Shown here piece by piece: positions 25,718 to 35,623 of a stretch of 64,000 nt of DNA. The position numbers and the translations under genes are program-made. The notes beneath the pieces are model-generated. The model was not told where the DNA came from. It saw only the letters and a list, made by a program, of their open reading frames with translations, and made no database searches. The DNA lies in NCBI GenBank assembly GCA_046327755.1, contig JAXLXW010000004.1, positions 248,001-312,000 of the forward strand. Direction: 5' to 3'. Within the stretch, counting starts at the first letter, position 1, and each line of letters starts with the position of its first letter. The DNA comes from SCN-70-22 sp046327755. Its GTDB lineage: Bacteria > Gemmatimonadota > Gemmatimonadetes > Gemmatimonadales > Gemmatimonadaceae.

Positions 25718-27118
25718 CTACCGTCCGAAGCTCCCCACGCTGCCGGGGGCGACCGGGAGGACACGCCCGGCCTTCGGCGTGGAGACCGCGGCGGGGGCAT
25801 CCAGGACGCGCATCGCCGTGGCCGTGAAGTCGTAGTCGTCCACCACCTCATCGAGCCGAACCTGCAGGATCGTCCCGGGCGTCGCGGCGACGCCGTTGAG
25901 TGTGACCCACGTCACGCCGTCGATGTCGTCCCCCTGCGCCTCCAGACGTCCCTGCACCACCCCGGGGCGATCGCCGGCGCGGTCGACCAGGACGCGCGCC
26001 TCGCGCCCGATCCACGACTCGTAGCGCTCCGCCGTGATGAGGCGCTGCAGCTCCTGCACGCGCTCCAGGCGCTCGCGCTTCACCTCATCCGGCACATCAT
26101 CCGCCATGTCGAACGCCCTGGTCCCTTCCTGCGGCGAATACGTGAAGGCGCCGACGCGCTCCAGCTGCGCCTCCTCCAGGAAGTCGAGGAGTTCCTGGAA
26201 TTCGTCCTCGGTCTCCCCCGGGAATCCGACGATCACCGTCGTGCGGATCGCCACGCCGGGGATGCGCTCGCGCAACCGGCGGAGTGTCTCGCGCTGCTTC
26301 GCCTTGCGCTCGGGGCGCCGCATGCGCGCGAGGACCGCGTCGGCGGCGTGCTGCATCGGGATGTCGAGGTAGCGCACGATGCGCGGTTCGCGCGCGATGA
26401 GGTCGAGCATCGCCGGCGTGAGCCCGGCGCTGTAGATGTACAGGAGGCGATACCAGGGGATTGACGTCTCGTCGAGCAGCGCTTGCAACAGCGCCGGCAA
26501 CCCCTGCCCGTCGCGGACGTCGCGCCCGTAGTGGGCGAGGTCCTGCGCCACCAGGTTCACCTCGCGCGCCCCCTGGGCCTCCAGCAGCTGCGCCTCTCGC
26601 ACGACGTCGCCTAACGCGAATGACCGGTGCTTGCCGCGCATCAGCGGGATGGCGCAGAAGGCGCAGCCGTGGTCGCACCCCTCGCTGATCTTGAGGTAGC
26701 GCACGTGCGGCAGCTCGCCGGCATAGAGGCGCACGCCGGGATGATGCAGGAGCGGGGCATCGGAGAGCAGCCCGCGCGACTCGAGCTCGGGCACGAGACG
26801 ATCGGCCTCCGCCGTCGACAGGAAGAGGTCGACCTCGGGGAGCGACTCGACCAGCTCCTCCTTGTGGCGCGTCACCATGCACCCGACGGCCGCCACGAGC
26901 TGGCAGCGCCCATCCTCCTTCTGGCGCGCGGCCTCGATGATCGCCTCCAGCGACTCCCGCTTGGCCGCATCGATGAAGCCGCACGTGTTCACGACGATCA
27001 CGTCGGCGTCCTCCGCCGACGTCGTGCGCTCGGCGCCATGCGCCACCAGCTCGGCGATGGTGCGCTCGGAATCGACGGTGTTCTTGTCGCAGCCTAACGT
27101 GATGACGGAGAACTTCAT
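25718..27118 (-). CDS. rimO: Ribosomal protein S12 methylthiotransferase
   Basis: 466 residues. N-terminal UPF0004 domain with LGCDKNTVDSE and NTCGFIDAAK; radical-SAM cluster CDHGCAFCAIP; PMQHAADAVL; C-terminal TRAM domain. Three N-terminal cysteines and the CX3CX2C cysteines hold two iron-sulfur clusters. It methylthiolates an aspartate of S12. The tail after the TRAM domain is about 25 residues longer than usual. ATG 27118 lies directly after composite repeat F. Confidence 0.95.
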   Translation of the reverse strand: MKFSVITLGCDKNTVDSERTIAELVAHGAERTTSAEDADVIVVNTCGFIDAAKRESLEAIIEAARQKEDGRCQLVAAVGCMVTRHKEELVESLPEVDLFLSTAEADRLVPELESRGLLSDAPLLHHPGVRLYAGELPHVRYLKISEGCDHGCAFCAIPLMRGKHRSFALGDVVREAQLLEAQGAREVNLVAQDLAHYGRDVRDGQGLPALLQALLDETSIPWYRLLYIYSAGLTPAMLDLIAREPRIVRYLDIPMQHAADAVLARMRRPERKAKQRETLRRLRERIPGVAIRTTVIVGFPGETEDEFQELLDFLEEAQLERVGAFTYSPQEGTRAFDMADDVPDEVKRERLERVQELQRLITAERYESWIGREARVLVDRAGDRPGVVQGRLEAQGDDIDGVTWVTLNGVAATPGTILQVRLDEVVDDYDFTATAMRVLDAPAAVSTPKAGRVLPVAPGSVGSFGR

Positions 27119-27129
27119 CTCAAGAGCGG

Positions 27130-27190
27130 ACGGGGGACGGGAGGCGGGGGACGGGAGGGCGCGAGTGGCGCGCGGGGCCAGCGAGCCCCC
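27130..27190 (-). repeat. Composite repeat F before rimO
   Basis: On the minus strand: GGCCCCGCGCGCCACTCGCG, then four heptamers at 27130-27157 (CTCCCGT, CCCCCGC, CTCCCGT, CCCCCGT), then CCGCTCTTGAG and the rimO ATG. The GC core matches repeat A. Confidence 0.85.
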
Positions 27191-27199
27191 GTCCGATCC

Positions 27200-28159
27200 T
27201 CAGTACTCGCGAGAGCGATCGACTTCCCACTTGGTGCGCTCGCCCTTCTCGAAGGCGGCGAGGCACTCGAGGAAGCCGGCGGCGGCGCCCTCCACCGTCG
27301 TGAGGCCGGAGATGTGCGGGGAGACCATCACGCGGGTGTCCGGCCAGAGCGGCGAGTCGACAGGGAGCGGCTCGACTTCGAAGACGTCGAGCGCGGCCCC
27401 CTTGAGCCACCCCTGGTCGAGGGCCTCGGTGAGCGCCGATTCCTCGATCACCGCGCCGCGCCCCGCGTTGATCAGCACCGCGCCGCGGCACGCCGCCATC
27501 ACGTCGCGGCTGATGAGCCGGCGCGTGGACGAGGTGAGCGGGAGGGTGACGACGAGCCAGTCGGCGATGGCGACCATGTCCTTGAGCGCCGAGACCTGCG
27601 CCATGGCGGCGAAGACCGACGAGTCGCCCTCGCCCGTGCGCGACACCCCATACACGCGGCAGCCGAGGGCGTTGAACAGGCGAGCGCACGCCGTGCCCAC
27701 GTCACCCGTCCCGACGATCACCGCCTTGGTGCCGCGCATGAGGGTCAGGTCACGCGGCGCCCAACGGTGCAGGCGTTGGCACTGGGCGAGGTCGACCAGT
27801 TGCTGCGAGAAGGCGAGGGCGCGCGCCACCGCCCATTCGGCGATCATCGGGCCGAACGACTCGCTGCTGCGCGTCAGCATGATGTCGCGCGGGAGCTCCT
27901 CGGGGTACAGCCACGAGTCGACGCCGGCGCCGGTGCAGTGCACCCATCGGATGTTCCCCATCGTGGGGAGCGGGGGGCGCTTGAAGCCGACGTAGGCCTC
28001 CCCCCACGACAGGTCGGCGGGGGTGAGGTCGGTGAAGCGATTGCCGCGGATCTCGAGCTCGGGGCGCTGCGCGTGGAGCGCGGCGGCGAGCTCGGCGTGC
28101 GCGTTGGCGCCGATGACGATGCGACGCGGGGCAAACGCCCCCGAGACGGGCGACGACAT
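27200..28159 (-). CDS. D-2-hydroxyacid dehydrogenase
   Basis: 319 residues. NAD-binding loop VGTGDVGTACARLF near 170; catalytic triad candidates are Arg in NAGRGAVI, Glu in DVFEVEPLP and His in SPHISG. The family reduces 2-oxoacids to D-hydroxyacids (D-lactate, glycerate, phosphoglycerate types). It is shorter than SerA and has no ACT domain. Substrate unknown. Confidence 0.9.
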   Translation of the reverse strand: MSSPVSGAFAPRRIVIGANAHAELAAALHAQRPELEIRGNRFTDLTPADLSWGEAYVGFKRPPLPTMGNIRWVHCTGAGVDSWLYPEELPRDIMLTRSSESFGPMIAEWAVARALAFSQQLVDLAQCQRLHRWAPRDLTLMRGTKAVIVGTGDVGTACARLFNALGCRVYGVSRTGEGDSSVFAAMAQVSALKDMVAIADWLVVTLPLTSSTRRLISRDVMAACRGAVLINAGRGAVIEESALTEALDQGWLKGAALDVFEVEPLPVDSPLWPDTRVMVSPHISGLTTVEGAAAGFLECLAAFEKGERTKWEVDRSREY

Positions 28160-28218
28160 GGGGGGACGGGGCGAGGCCGGGGGGCGGTGAACCAGCAGGC
28201 GGGCGGGGGCGCCCGTGC

Positions 28219-28719
28219 CTAACGGTAGTTGCCGAACTTGAGCTCGACGCCGAAGTCGGTGGAGCGCAGGAGGGCGATAGCCAGCTGCAAGTCGTCGCGC
28301 GACGGCGAGGAAACGCGGACCTGGTCGCCCTGGATCGCCGCCTGGACCTTCTTGAGCTTGGCGTCCTTGATGGCCGCGGAGACCTTCTTCGCGGTGTCGG
28401 AATCGAGCGACATCTTGAGCCCGATCTCCTTGCGCACCGTGTCGCCGCCGGCGTCCTTGGTGTCGCCGACGTCGAGGTTCTTCACCGGGACACCGCGCTT
28501 GATCAGCTTGCTCTGCAGGATGTCGAAGAGCGCGCGCATCCTGAAGTCGTCCTCGGCAGTGAGGACGAGCTTTCCATCGGTGCGGTTGAAGTCGATCGCC
28601 GCCTTCGACCCCTTGAAGTCGTAGCGGGTGGCGATCTCCTTCCCCGCCTGGTTCACGGCGTTGTCGACTTCCTGCAAGTCGACGCCGGTCGTGACGTCGA
28701 ACGAATTGAGCTGGGCCAT
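28219..28719 (-). CDS. YajQ-family nucleotide-binding protein
   Basis: 166 residues with the family's SFDVTTGVDLQEVDNAVNQ and RYDFKGSKA, and a central DDFRMRALFDILQSKLIKRGV. YajQ relatives bind c-di-GMP in Xanthomonas and act with transcription factors; RNA binding is also reported. Final residues end in Asn-Tyr-Arg, with the stop TAG lying inside CGTTAGGC (28217-28224). Confidence 0.93.
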   Translation of the reverse strand: MAQLNSFDVTTGVDLQEVDNAVNQAGKEIATRYDFKGSKAAIDFNRTDGKLVLTAEDDFRMRALFDILQSKLIKRGVPVKNLDVGDTKDAGGDTVRKEIGLKMSLDSDTAKKVSAAIKDAKLKKVQAAIQGDQVRVSSPSRDDLQLAIALLRSTDFGVELKFGNYR

Positions 28720-28785
28720 GGCGAGGGCGTCGTTCGGTGCAGCCAGTTCAGGGAGCGTGTCGGCGGGCCCCGGTCGGGGTGCCGA

Positions 28786-29262
28786 TCACGACTCGCGCTC
28801 GGGGCGGAACGCCAGGTCGAAGGCGAGCCAGACGAGCTTCGAGATGGGATACAGGGCGATCGGGGCAACGGCCATCCCGACCGGGGCGCCGATCGAGATC
28901 CCGTCCCACGGGACCGTCGGCCACATCAACACCAGGATCGAGACGAAGATCCCGGCAAAGAGCAGTTCGGAGAGGATGAGGTTGAACATCATCCCGCCCA
29001 GGAAGTAGTCCGGCTCGCCGCGCTCCAACTGCCGAGTGCAGGCCCCGCACGCCGGGCGCATCCGGAACCAGTTCACGAGCACCGGCCCCTTGCCGCAGTG
29101 CGGGCAGCGCAGCGTGACCGCGCGTCCGAGGAGGACGAAGAGACGGGAGAAACCGGAGAAGGAGAGGTCGAGGTGCTCGTTGCCATCGCGCAGCGCCTCC
29201 GTCCCGGGCGCCGCCGCATCTCCCGTTCCCCGTCTCCCGTCTCCCGTCCGGAGGTCAGCCAA
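28786..29262 (-). CDS. DUF983 zinc-ribbon membrane protein
   Basis: 158 residues from TTG 29262. The core has LRCPHCGKGPVL and CGACTRQLERGEPDYF (four-cysteine zinc ribbon) followed by two membrane helices (LILSELLFAGIFVSILVLM and PVGMAVAPIALYPI). DUF983 genes often accompany cytochrome oxidase assembly genes, but none is adjacent. No ATG or GTG lies before the zinc ribbon. The TTG overlaps the sigma-factor stop by eight bases, and the first 25 residues then translate composite repeat G. An internal start after the repeat is possible. Confidence 0.75.
   Translation of the reverse strand: MADLRTGDGRRGTGDAAAPGTEALRDGNEHLDLSFSGFSRLFVLLGRAVTLRCPHCGKGPVLVNWFRMRPACGACTRQLERGEPDYFLGGMMFNLILSELLFAGIFVSILVLMWPTVPWDGISIGAPVGMAVAPIALYPISKLVWLAFDLAFRPERES
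29220..29247 (+). repeat. Composite repeat G: four heptamers, opposite orientation
   Basis: CTCCCGT, TCCCCGT, CTCCCGT, CTCCCGT, preceded by CCCGGGCGCCGCCGC. The only copy whose heptamers run against the flanking genes; it falls inside the N-terminal reading frame of the DUF983 gene. Confidence 0.75.
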
Positions 29263-30118
29263 GGTACGACTCGAGGGCCCGCGCCCGCGACACGTGCCGC
29301 AGCCGCGACAGCGCCTTCTCCTTGATCTGGCGCACGCGCTCGCGCGTGATGCCCAACAACGAGCCGATCTGTTCCAGCGTCATCGGCTCCTCGCCGTCGA
29401 GCCCGAAGTAGAGGCGCAGGATCTTGGCCTCGCGCTCCTTGAGCGACGACAGCGCCTCCTCGATCGACTCCGTCAGCGCCTTCTCGAAGGTCTGCTCGTC
29501 GGGGGTCGGGTTCAGGTTGTCGGGGAGGTAGTCGAGGAGCTTGTTGTCCTCGCCTGGCGTGAGCGGGGCGTCCAGCGAGAGGTGCGCCTGCGAGATCGAC
29601 ATCGTCTTGGCGACTTCCTCTTCCGTGATGTCCATCCCTTCCGCGATCTCGGCGTGCGTCGCCTCGCGCCCGAGTTCCTGCAGCAGCGAGTTGGCGCGCT
29701 TGCCGATGCGGTGGAGCGTGCCGGCGCGGTTGAGCGGAACGCGCACGATGCGCGACTGCTCGGCCAGCGCCTGCAGGATCGCCTGGCGGATCCACCAGAC
29801 CGCGTAGGAGATGAACTTGATCCCCTTGGTCTCGTCGAACTTATGGGCGGCGCGAATCAGGCCGAGGTTGCCCTCGTTGATGAGGTCCGAGAGCGAGACC
29901 CCCTGGTTCTGGTACTTCTTCGCGACCGAGACGACGAAGCGCAGGTTGGAGCGCACCAGCTTGTCGAGCGCGTCCTGGTCACCGGTACGGATCCGCTGCG
30001 CGAGGAGCACCTCCTCCTCCCGCGTGATGAGCGGATACGCGCTGATGTCGCGCAGGTACTGGTCGAGCGAGCCTTCGTCGAACGACGACTTCTTGGATGC
30101 GATACGTCCGGCAGCCAC
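29255..30118 (-). CDS. rpoD: Primary-type RNA polymerase sigma factor (short form)
   Basis: 287 residues from GTG 30118, which has AGGAG six bases upstream. Regions 1.2 to 4.2 are complete: LDQYLRDISAYPLITREEE, NLRFVVSVAKKYQNQG, LINEGNLGLIRAAHKFDETKG, FISYAVWWIRQAI, and ERVRQIKEKALSRLR. Region 1.1 is absent, as in the primary sigma of Bacteroidetes and Chlorobi. That lineage recognises unusual promoters, which may explain why few E. coli-type promoters are visible here. The gene symbol is by function; a group 2 factor is not excluded. Confidence 0.93.
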   Translation of the reverse strand: MAAGRIASKKSSFDEGSLDQYLRDISAYPLITREEEVLLAQRIRTGDQDALDKLVRSNLRFVVSVAKKYQNQGVSLSDLINEGNLGLIRAAHKFDETKGIKFISYAVWWIRQAILQALAEQSRIVRVPLNRAGTLHRIGKRANSLLQELGREATHAEIAEGMDITEEEVAKTMSISQAHLSLDAPLTPGEDNKLLDYLPDNLNPTPDEQTFEKALTESIEEALSSLKEREAKILRLYFGLDGEEPMTLEQIGSLLGITRERVRQIKEKALSRLRHVSRARALESYLG

Positions 30119-30215
30119 GTGGGCTCCTGGTGAACGGCGGTCCGGGAGACGCCAGGGCGTCAGCCGGAGTGTCTGGGGGAAGAACCGGGAATAGCGGGGC
30201 GAGACGTTGAAAAAA

Positions 30216-31064
30216 CTAGCGTACGCGGTCGCCGAGTCGATGCCACCGGATGCGCGACAGGAAATCCAGGCGGGCCGACGAGTCGGGGACGTAGCTGTAA
30301 TAGACCACCATGGGCTGCCCCCGCACCAGCGAGTCGGGGACAAATCCCCAGTACCGGGAATCGAGGGAGTTGTCGCGGTTGTCGCCGAGGACAAAGAGGT
30401 GCTGCTGGGGGACCACGAGCGGCCCCCAGTTGTTGCGCGACGGATGATAACCCATCGACGCCTCGGCGGTCTTCACGAGGTAGTCGCGCTGCCAGCGGAA
30501 CTCCTCGCCAGCGGGATCGGCCCCGGGATCGGAGTGATGCACGTAGGACTCCTGCAACCGCACGCCGTTGCGGAAGAGGACCCCTTCTTCCATGCGCAGC
30601 GTGTCGCCGGGGACGCCGACCAGGCGCTTCACGAAGTTCTTCGACGGATCGACCGGCCACTGAAAGACGATCACGTCGCCGCGTTCCGGATGGCGCACCG
30701 CCGGGAGGCGCTTCCCGGTGAACGGGACCTCCGCGCCGTACACCATCTTGTTCACGAGGAGGAAGTCGCCGACCAGGAGCGTCCCTTCCATGCTCCCGCT
30801 GGGGATCTTGAACGCCTCGACGACAAAGGCGCGGATGACCAGGAAGAGGAGGACGGCGAGGATGAAGGATTTCGCCCACTCCGAGAAGATGCGGAGGATC
30901 TGCGGGCGCGACGTGTTGACGCGGTCCAGCGCCGCCGCGCGTTCCCACTCGGAGATGGTGCCGCGCCCCTCAGGGATGGCCGCGACGAGCGCCGCCGGGG
31001 TTCCCGCCGCGCTCCCTGCTCCGGTCGATGTCGTCGGTGCCGTGACACTCGCGCCCTGGATCAT
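30216..31064 (-). CDS. lepB: Signal peptidase I
   Basis: 282 residues. One membrane helix near 75-95 (FILAVLLFLVIRAFVVEAF) precedes the catalytic serine in IPSGSMEGTL; the lysine lies in NFVKRLVGVPGD; box E reads VLGDNRDNSLDSRYWG. It removes signal peptides on the outer face of the inner membrane. An Ala/Thr/Gly-rich segment of about 60 residues precedes the anchor. ATG 31064 overlaps the preceding TGA (ATGA). Confidence 0.96.
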   Translation of the reverse strand: MIQGASVTAPTTSTGAGSAAGTPAALVAAIPEGRGTISEWERAAALDRVNTSRPQILRIFSEWAKSFILAVLLFLVIRAFVVEAFKIPSGSMEGTLLVGDFLLVNKMVYGAEVPFTGKRLPAVRHPERGDVIVFQWPVDPSKNFVKRLVGVPGDTLRMEEGVLFRNGVRLQESYVHHSDPGADPAGEEFRWQRDYLVKTAEASMGYHPSRNNWGPLVVPQQHLFVLGDNRDNSLDSRYWGFVPDSLVRGQPMVVYYSYVPDSSARLDFLSRIRWHRLGDRVR

Positions 31065-31477
31065 CGCACATCTCCTCGCCAGCTGAAACGCGCGCCCATC
31101 GCTTCCGCGACGGCGCGCACCTGCGCTGCGGCGGCCGTGGGCCACTGCAGCGTGACTACGGTGTGACGCCCTTCCGTCGCCACCCCGACTGCGCCGACGG
31201 GACTTCCCGCGCGTTCGAGCGCCGCGCGCAGGCGCGACGCCAGGTCGGGGATTCCAATGGCAGCGACCACCGCCACTCCGGTCGCGCCATCGACCGCCGC
31301 CTCACCCAACACCGGAGTTGCCGGCGTGTGACGTGGCGCACCAGCCGTGCGCGCCGCGAGGGCGCCTAACGTTCGATCGACGGCGTCCCCGATGACCTCC
31401 GGACGCACCGACCCCCGCGTGAGCTTGCGCGCCACGCGCTGGACCAGGTCGTCTCGATCAGAGGAGGACAGCACCAT
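31061..31477 (-). CDS. Unknown small protein coupled to lepB
   Basis: 138 residues from ATG 31477 (TTG 31492 would add five). Not recognised. It contains a basic N-terminal helix (DDLVQRVARKLTRG), an Ala/Thr/Pro linker and a C-terminal alpha/beta half ending AMGARFSWRGDVR. There is no signal peptide or membrane helix. It overlaps lepB by four bases. A CGTTAGGC octamer lies in frame at 31364. Confidence 0.6.
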   Translation of the reverse strand: MVLSSSDRDDLVQRVARKLTRGSVRPEVIGDAVDRTLGALAARTAGAPRHTPATPVLGEAAVDGATGVAVVAAIGIPDLASRLRAALERAGSPVGAVGVATEGRHTVVTLQWPTAAAAQVRAVAEAMGARFSWRGDVR

Positions 31478-31586
31478 CGGAGTTCGGGGCAATTAACCCG
31501 CGGCCCGCTGAGGCCGCAACCGCACCACCAGTGGCGGGAAACCGGAGCGGGCGTGCCCCGGATTCCGCGCCAGCGCCTGTTCCTGT

Positions 31587-33080
31587 TCAGCCCGAGTACG
31601 TGTCGATCTGCGCCCGCTGCAGGGCACCGGAGTAATCCACGTAACAGACCTTGGTTTCCGAGTAGAACTCGTACACTTCCCACCCCCCTTCGCGGTGCCC
31701 GTTCCCGGTCTGCTTCACGCCGCCGAAGGGGAGGTGCGCCTCGGCGCCGATCGTGGGGGCGTTCACGTAGGTGATCCCGTTGTCCAACTCCGACATCGCG
31801 CGGAAGGCCAACTCCACGTTCCGTGTGTAGAGCGAGGACGAGAGTCCGTACTTCACGTCGTTGTTGACGGCGAAGGCCTCCTCGGGAGTCTCGACCTTGA
31901 TCACCGAGAGCACCGGGCCAAAGATCTCTTCCTGCTCAAGGCGCGACCCGGCACGCACGTTGGTGAAGATCGTCGGCTGGAAGAAGTTCCCCTTGGCGAG
32001 CGCCCCCTCGGTGGCGCGCCGCCCTCCGATGACGAGGTGCGCCCCTTCGTCGATACCGATCTGCACGTAGCGCTCGACCTTCCGCAGTGACTCCTCGTGG
32101 ATGAGCGGGCCGACGTCGGTCCCGGGCTGGCGCCCGTCGCCCAGTCGGAGCCCCTTCACCCGTTCGACGAGCATGTCCACCAGCCGGTCATGCACGCCGC
32201 TCTGGACGATGAGGCGCGACGTGGCGGTGCAGCGCTGCCCTGTCGTCCCGAACGCCCCCCAGAGCACGCCGTCGAGGGCGAGTTCGAGGTCGGCATCGTC
32301 GAGGACGATCTGGGCGTTCTTCCCCCCCATCTCCAGGGAGAGGCGCTTGTGCATCCGCCCGCAGATCTCGCCGACCTTGGAACCGGTCTCGGTCGAGCCG
32401 GTGAACGACACCAGGGGGACGTCGGGGTGCCGCACGATGGCGGCGCCGACCGTCTCGCCTACCCCATGCACCAGCTGGATCACCTCAGGAGGGAGCCCCG
32501 CCTCGAGCATGATCTCCACGAGGACGGTTCCGGTGTGCGGGACGTCCTCCGCCGGCTTGAAGACGCAGGCGTTCCCGCAGACCAGGGCCGGGAACATCTT
32601 CCAGGTCGGGATGGCCATCGGGAAGTTGAACGGCGTCACGATCCCGGCCACGCCGATCGGTCGCCGGAACGACATCGCCCACTTGTTGCGCAGTTCGCTG
32701 GGGACGGTGTGTCCGAAGAGGCGGCGCCCCTCCACGGCGGCGTAGTACGCGGTGTCGATTCCTTCCTGCACGTCGCCGCGCGTCTCGGCGAGCGGCTTCC
32801 CCATCTCGCGCGTCATCAGGTTCGCGAGTTCTTCCTTGCGGGCGGCGAGCAGGTCGCCCACGCGCCGCAGGACGTCACCGCGGAGGGGGGCTGGCGTCTT
32901 GCGCCAGATCTCGAAGCCGCGCTGCGCCGACTCGACGGCGCGCTCCACATCGTCGTGGCCGGAGAGCGGGAAGCGGCCGATCACGTCGGCGCGATCGGCG
33001 GGATTGACGTTCTCGAAGTAGTCACCGGTGGAGGGCACAACCCACTGACCGGCGATGAAGTTCTTGAAGACCGTAGTCAT
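31587..33080 (-). CDS. NAD(P)-dependent aldehyde dehydrogenase
   Basis: 497 residues, normal for the family. Motifs: TPFNFPMAIPTWKMFPAL, FKPAEDVPHT, FTGSTETGSKVG, general-base Glu in LEMGGKNAQ, nucleophile Cys in GQRCTATSRL, and EEIFGPVLSV. The overall pattern resembles alpha-ketoglutarate semialdehyde dehydrogenases of the YcbD/GucD group and aminoadipate semialdehyde enzymes. The substrate is not fixed by context. Confidence 0.92.
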   Translation of the reverse strand: MTTVFKNFIAGQWVVPSTGDYFENVNPADRADVIGRFPLSGHDDVERAVESAQRGFEIWRKTPAPLRGDVLRRVGDLLAARKEELANLMTREMGKPLAETRGDVQEGIDTAYYAAVEGRRLFGHTVPSELRNKWAMSFRRPIGVAGIVTPFNFPMAIPTWKMFPALVCGNACVFKPAEDVPHTGTVLVEIMLEAGLPPEVIQLVHGVGETVGAAIVRHPDVPLVSFTGSTETGSKVGEICGRMHKRLSLEMGGKNAQIVLDDADLELALDGVLWGAFGTTGQRCTATSRLIVQSGVHDRLVDMLVERVKGLRLGDGRQPGTDVGPLIHEESLRKVERYVQIGIDEGAHLVIGGRRATEGALAKGNFFQPTIFTNVRAGSRLEQEEIFGPVLSVIKVETPEEAFAVNNDVKYGLSSSLYTRNVELAFRAMSELDNGITYVNAPTIGAEAHLPFGGVKQTGNGHREGGWEVYEFYSETKVCYVDYSGALQRAQIDTYSG

Positions 33081-33138
33081 GCGAGAGGCAAGCGAGGGCA
33101 AACGGCGGGAACTTGCGAAAGCTAGCCGCAGCGCCCCG

Positions 33139-33576
33139 CTAGTTGCACATCCAGACCGTCGGGTGGTCGGGGGTCGGCTTGGCGTACCCCACGCGGGGGA
33201 GTACTTCCATCCCGGCCAGGACCAGCCCCCAGAGCACGAGCAGGAGCGAGAGCACGTGCCCCTTCGCGCTGCGGTGCCGCCAGGTCCACACCGACGTCCA
33301 GACCCCCGCGAGGGCGACGATCCCGGTGGCGCCGAGGTAGCCGAAGAGGCCCACACCGCAGCGCGCTTCGTATGGCCAGAACACCATGCCGACGCCGAGG
33401 GCAACCGCCAGCAACAGGCGCAACGCCACGCCGAGCGTGGAGGTAGAGGCCTGCTTGGCGACCGCTTCCACTCGCGCCTGTGGCGTCGGGGCCGACTTCG
33501 CGGGGAGGAGCGCTTCGTCGGAGATCGACTCGAGCTGCTTGTCGATCTTCTTGAGTTGTTCGTCCCAGTTGCTCAT
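33139..33576 (-). CDS. Unknown membrane protein with three helices
   Basis: 145 residues: a charged N-terminal amphipathic helix (DEQLKKIDKQLESI), then membrane helices near 50-68, 76-95 and 107-125. Not recognised. It lies 40 bp downstream of the NtrX-like gene, with a heptamer-like repeat filling that gap. Confidence 0.6.
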   Translation of the reverse strand: MSNWDEQLKKIDKQLESISDEALLPAKSAPTPQARVEAVAKQASTSTLGVALRLLLAVALGVGMVFWPYEARCGVGLFGYLGATGIVALAGVWTSVWTWRHRSAKGHVLSLLLVLWGLVLAGMEVLPRVGYAKPTPDHPTVWMCN

Positions 33577-33612
33577 GAGAAGACGAGAGGACGGGAGGAC
33601 GAGAAGACGAGG
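33577..33612 (-). repeat. Degenerate pyrimidine repeat before a membrane-protein gene
   Basis: On the minus strand, CGTC recurs every eight bases within CTCGTCTTCTCGTCCTCCCG and the following bases, and runs into the ATG at 33576. It is related to the CTCCCGT heptamers but has period eight and no GC hairpin. Confidence 0.6.
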
Positions 33613-33616
33613 ACGA

Positions 33617-34977
<1,361 letters not shown>

Positions 34978-34981
<4 letters not shown>

Positions 34982-35622
34982 GGGACGTTCTTGTAGAGGG
35001 TGACGCGCCCCTTCCCTACGCGCACGTCGCCCACCGAGCGCGGAAGCGGGAAGGCGATGGCCCGCGGTGGGGTGCCGTCGGCGCGATCGTGCCGGTCGAT
35101 CTGTCGCACCAGGGCGCTCAGCACCGGCGACGGGACGATGATCTCGTTGATGCGCACGTCCTGCACGGTGAAGAGTCCGCGCCCAGGCTCGGCCACCTCG
35201 ATGGTCCCGGCGAGCGAGACGCGCTGGCGCGACTCGAGGTAGGAGGCGATGGGGCCGAGCGCATCGATCCCCCTGAACTCCGCGGGATCGAGCGTGGTGC
35301 GCAGCACCAGGCGATTCCCCTGCACTCCCGCCTCCACATCGCGCGACACCGCCGGGAGTCGGCGCCTGGCGTCGGCGAGCACCAGCGAGGCCGCCTCGGC
35401 GGCGGTGAGGTTGGCGAAGACCGGTCCCGACTTCCGGCCGAGCGACTCGACGACGTTTCGCGCCCGTTCGCGGCGGTCGTCGGAGACCCGATCGAAGTCT
35501 CCGGTCGTCGCCGGTCGCTCCCCGGTGATGGCGGGGAGCCAGCGGTCGCGCGTGACCCAGCCGCCCACGCTGAGGACCGCGACGAGGGTGAAGCAGCCGA
35601 CCGTGCGAAGGCAGCCAAACAT
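34978..35622 (-). CDS. Unknown membrane-anchored protein coupled to the NtrX-like gene
   Basis: 214 residues: one N-terminal membrane helix or uncleaved signal (CLRTVGCFTLVAVLSVGGWV), then a periplasmic part with RRERARNVVESLG, LTAAEAASLVLADARRRLP and a strand-rich C-terminal half. Not recognised. It starts one base after the thpR stop and overlaps the NtrX-like gene (ATGA), so it may link envelope state to that regulator; this is inference. Confidence 0.6.
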
Positions 35623-35623
35623 C

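Noticed and set aside
33081..33404. N-terminal extension of the aldehyde dehydrogenase
   Set aside because: The extension is Ser/Arg/Pro-rich, overlaps the next gene's coding region, and the family normally starts near MTTVFKNFIAG.
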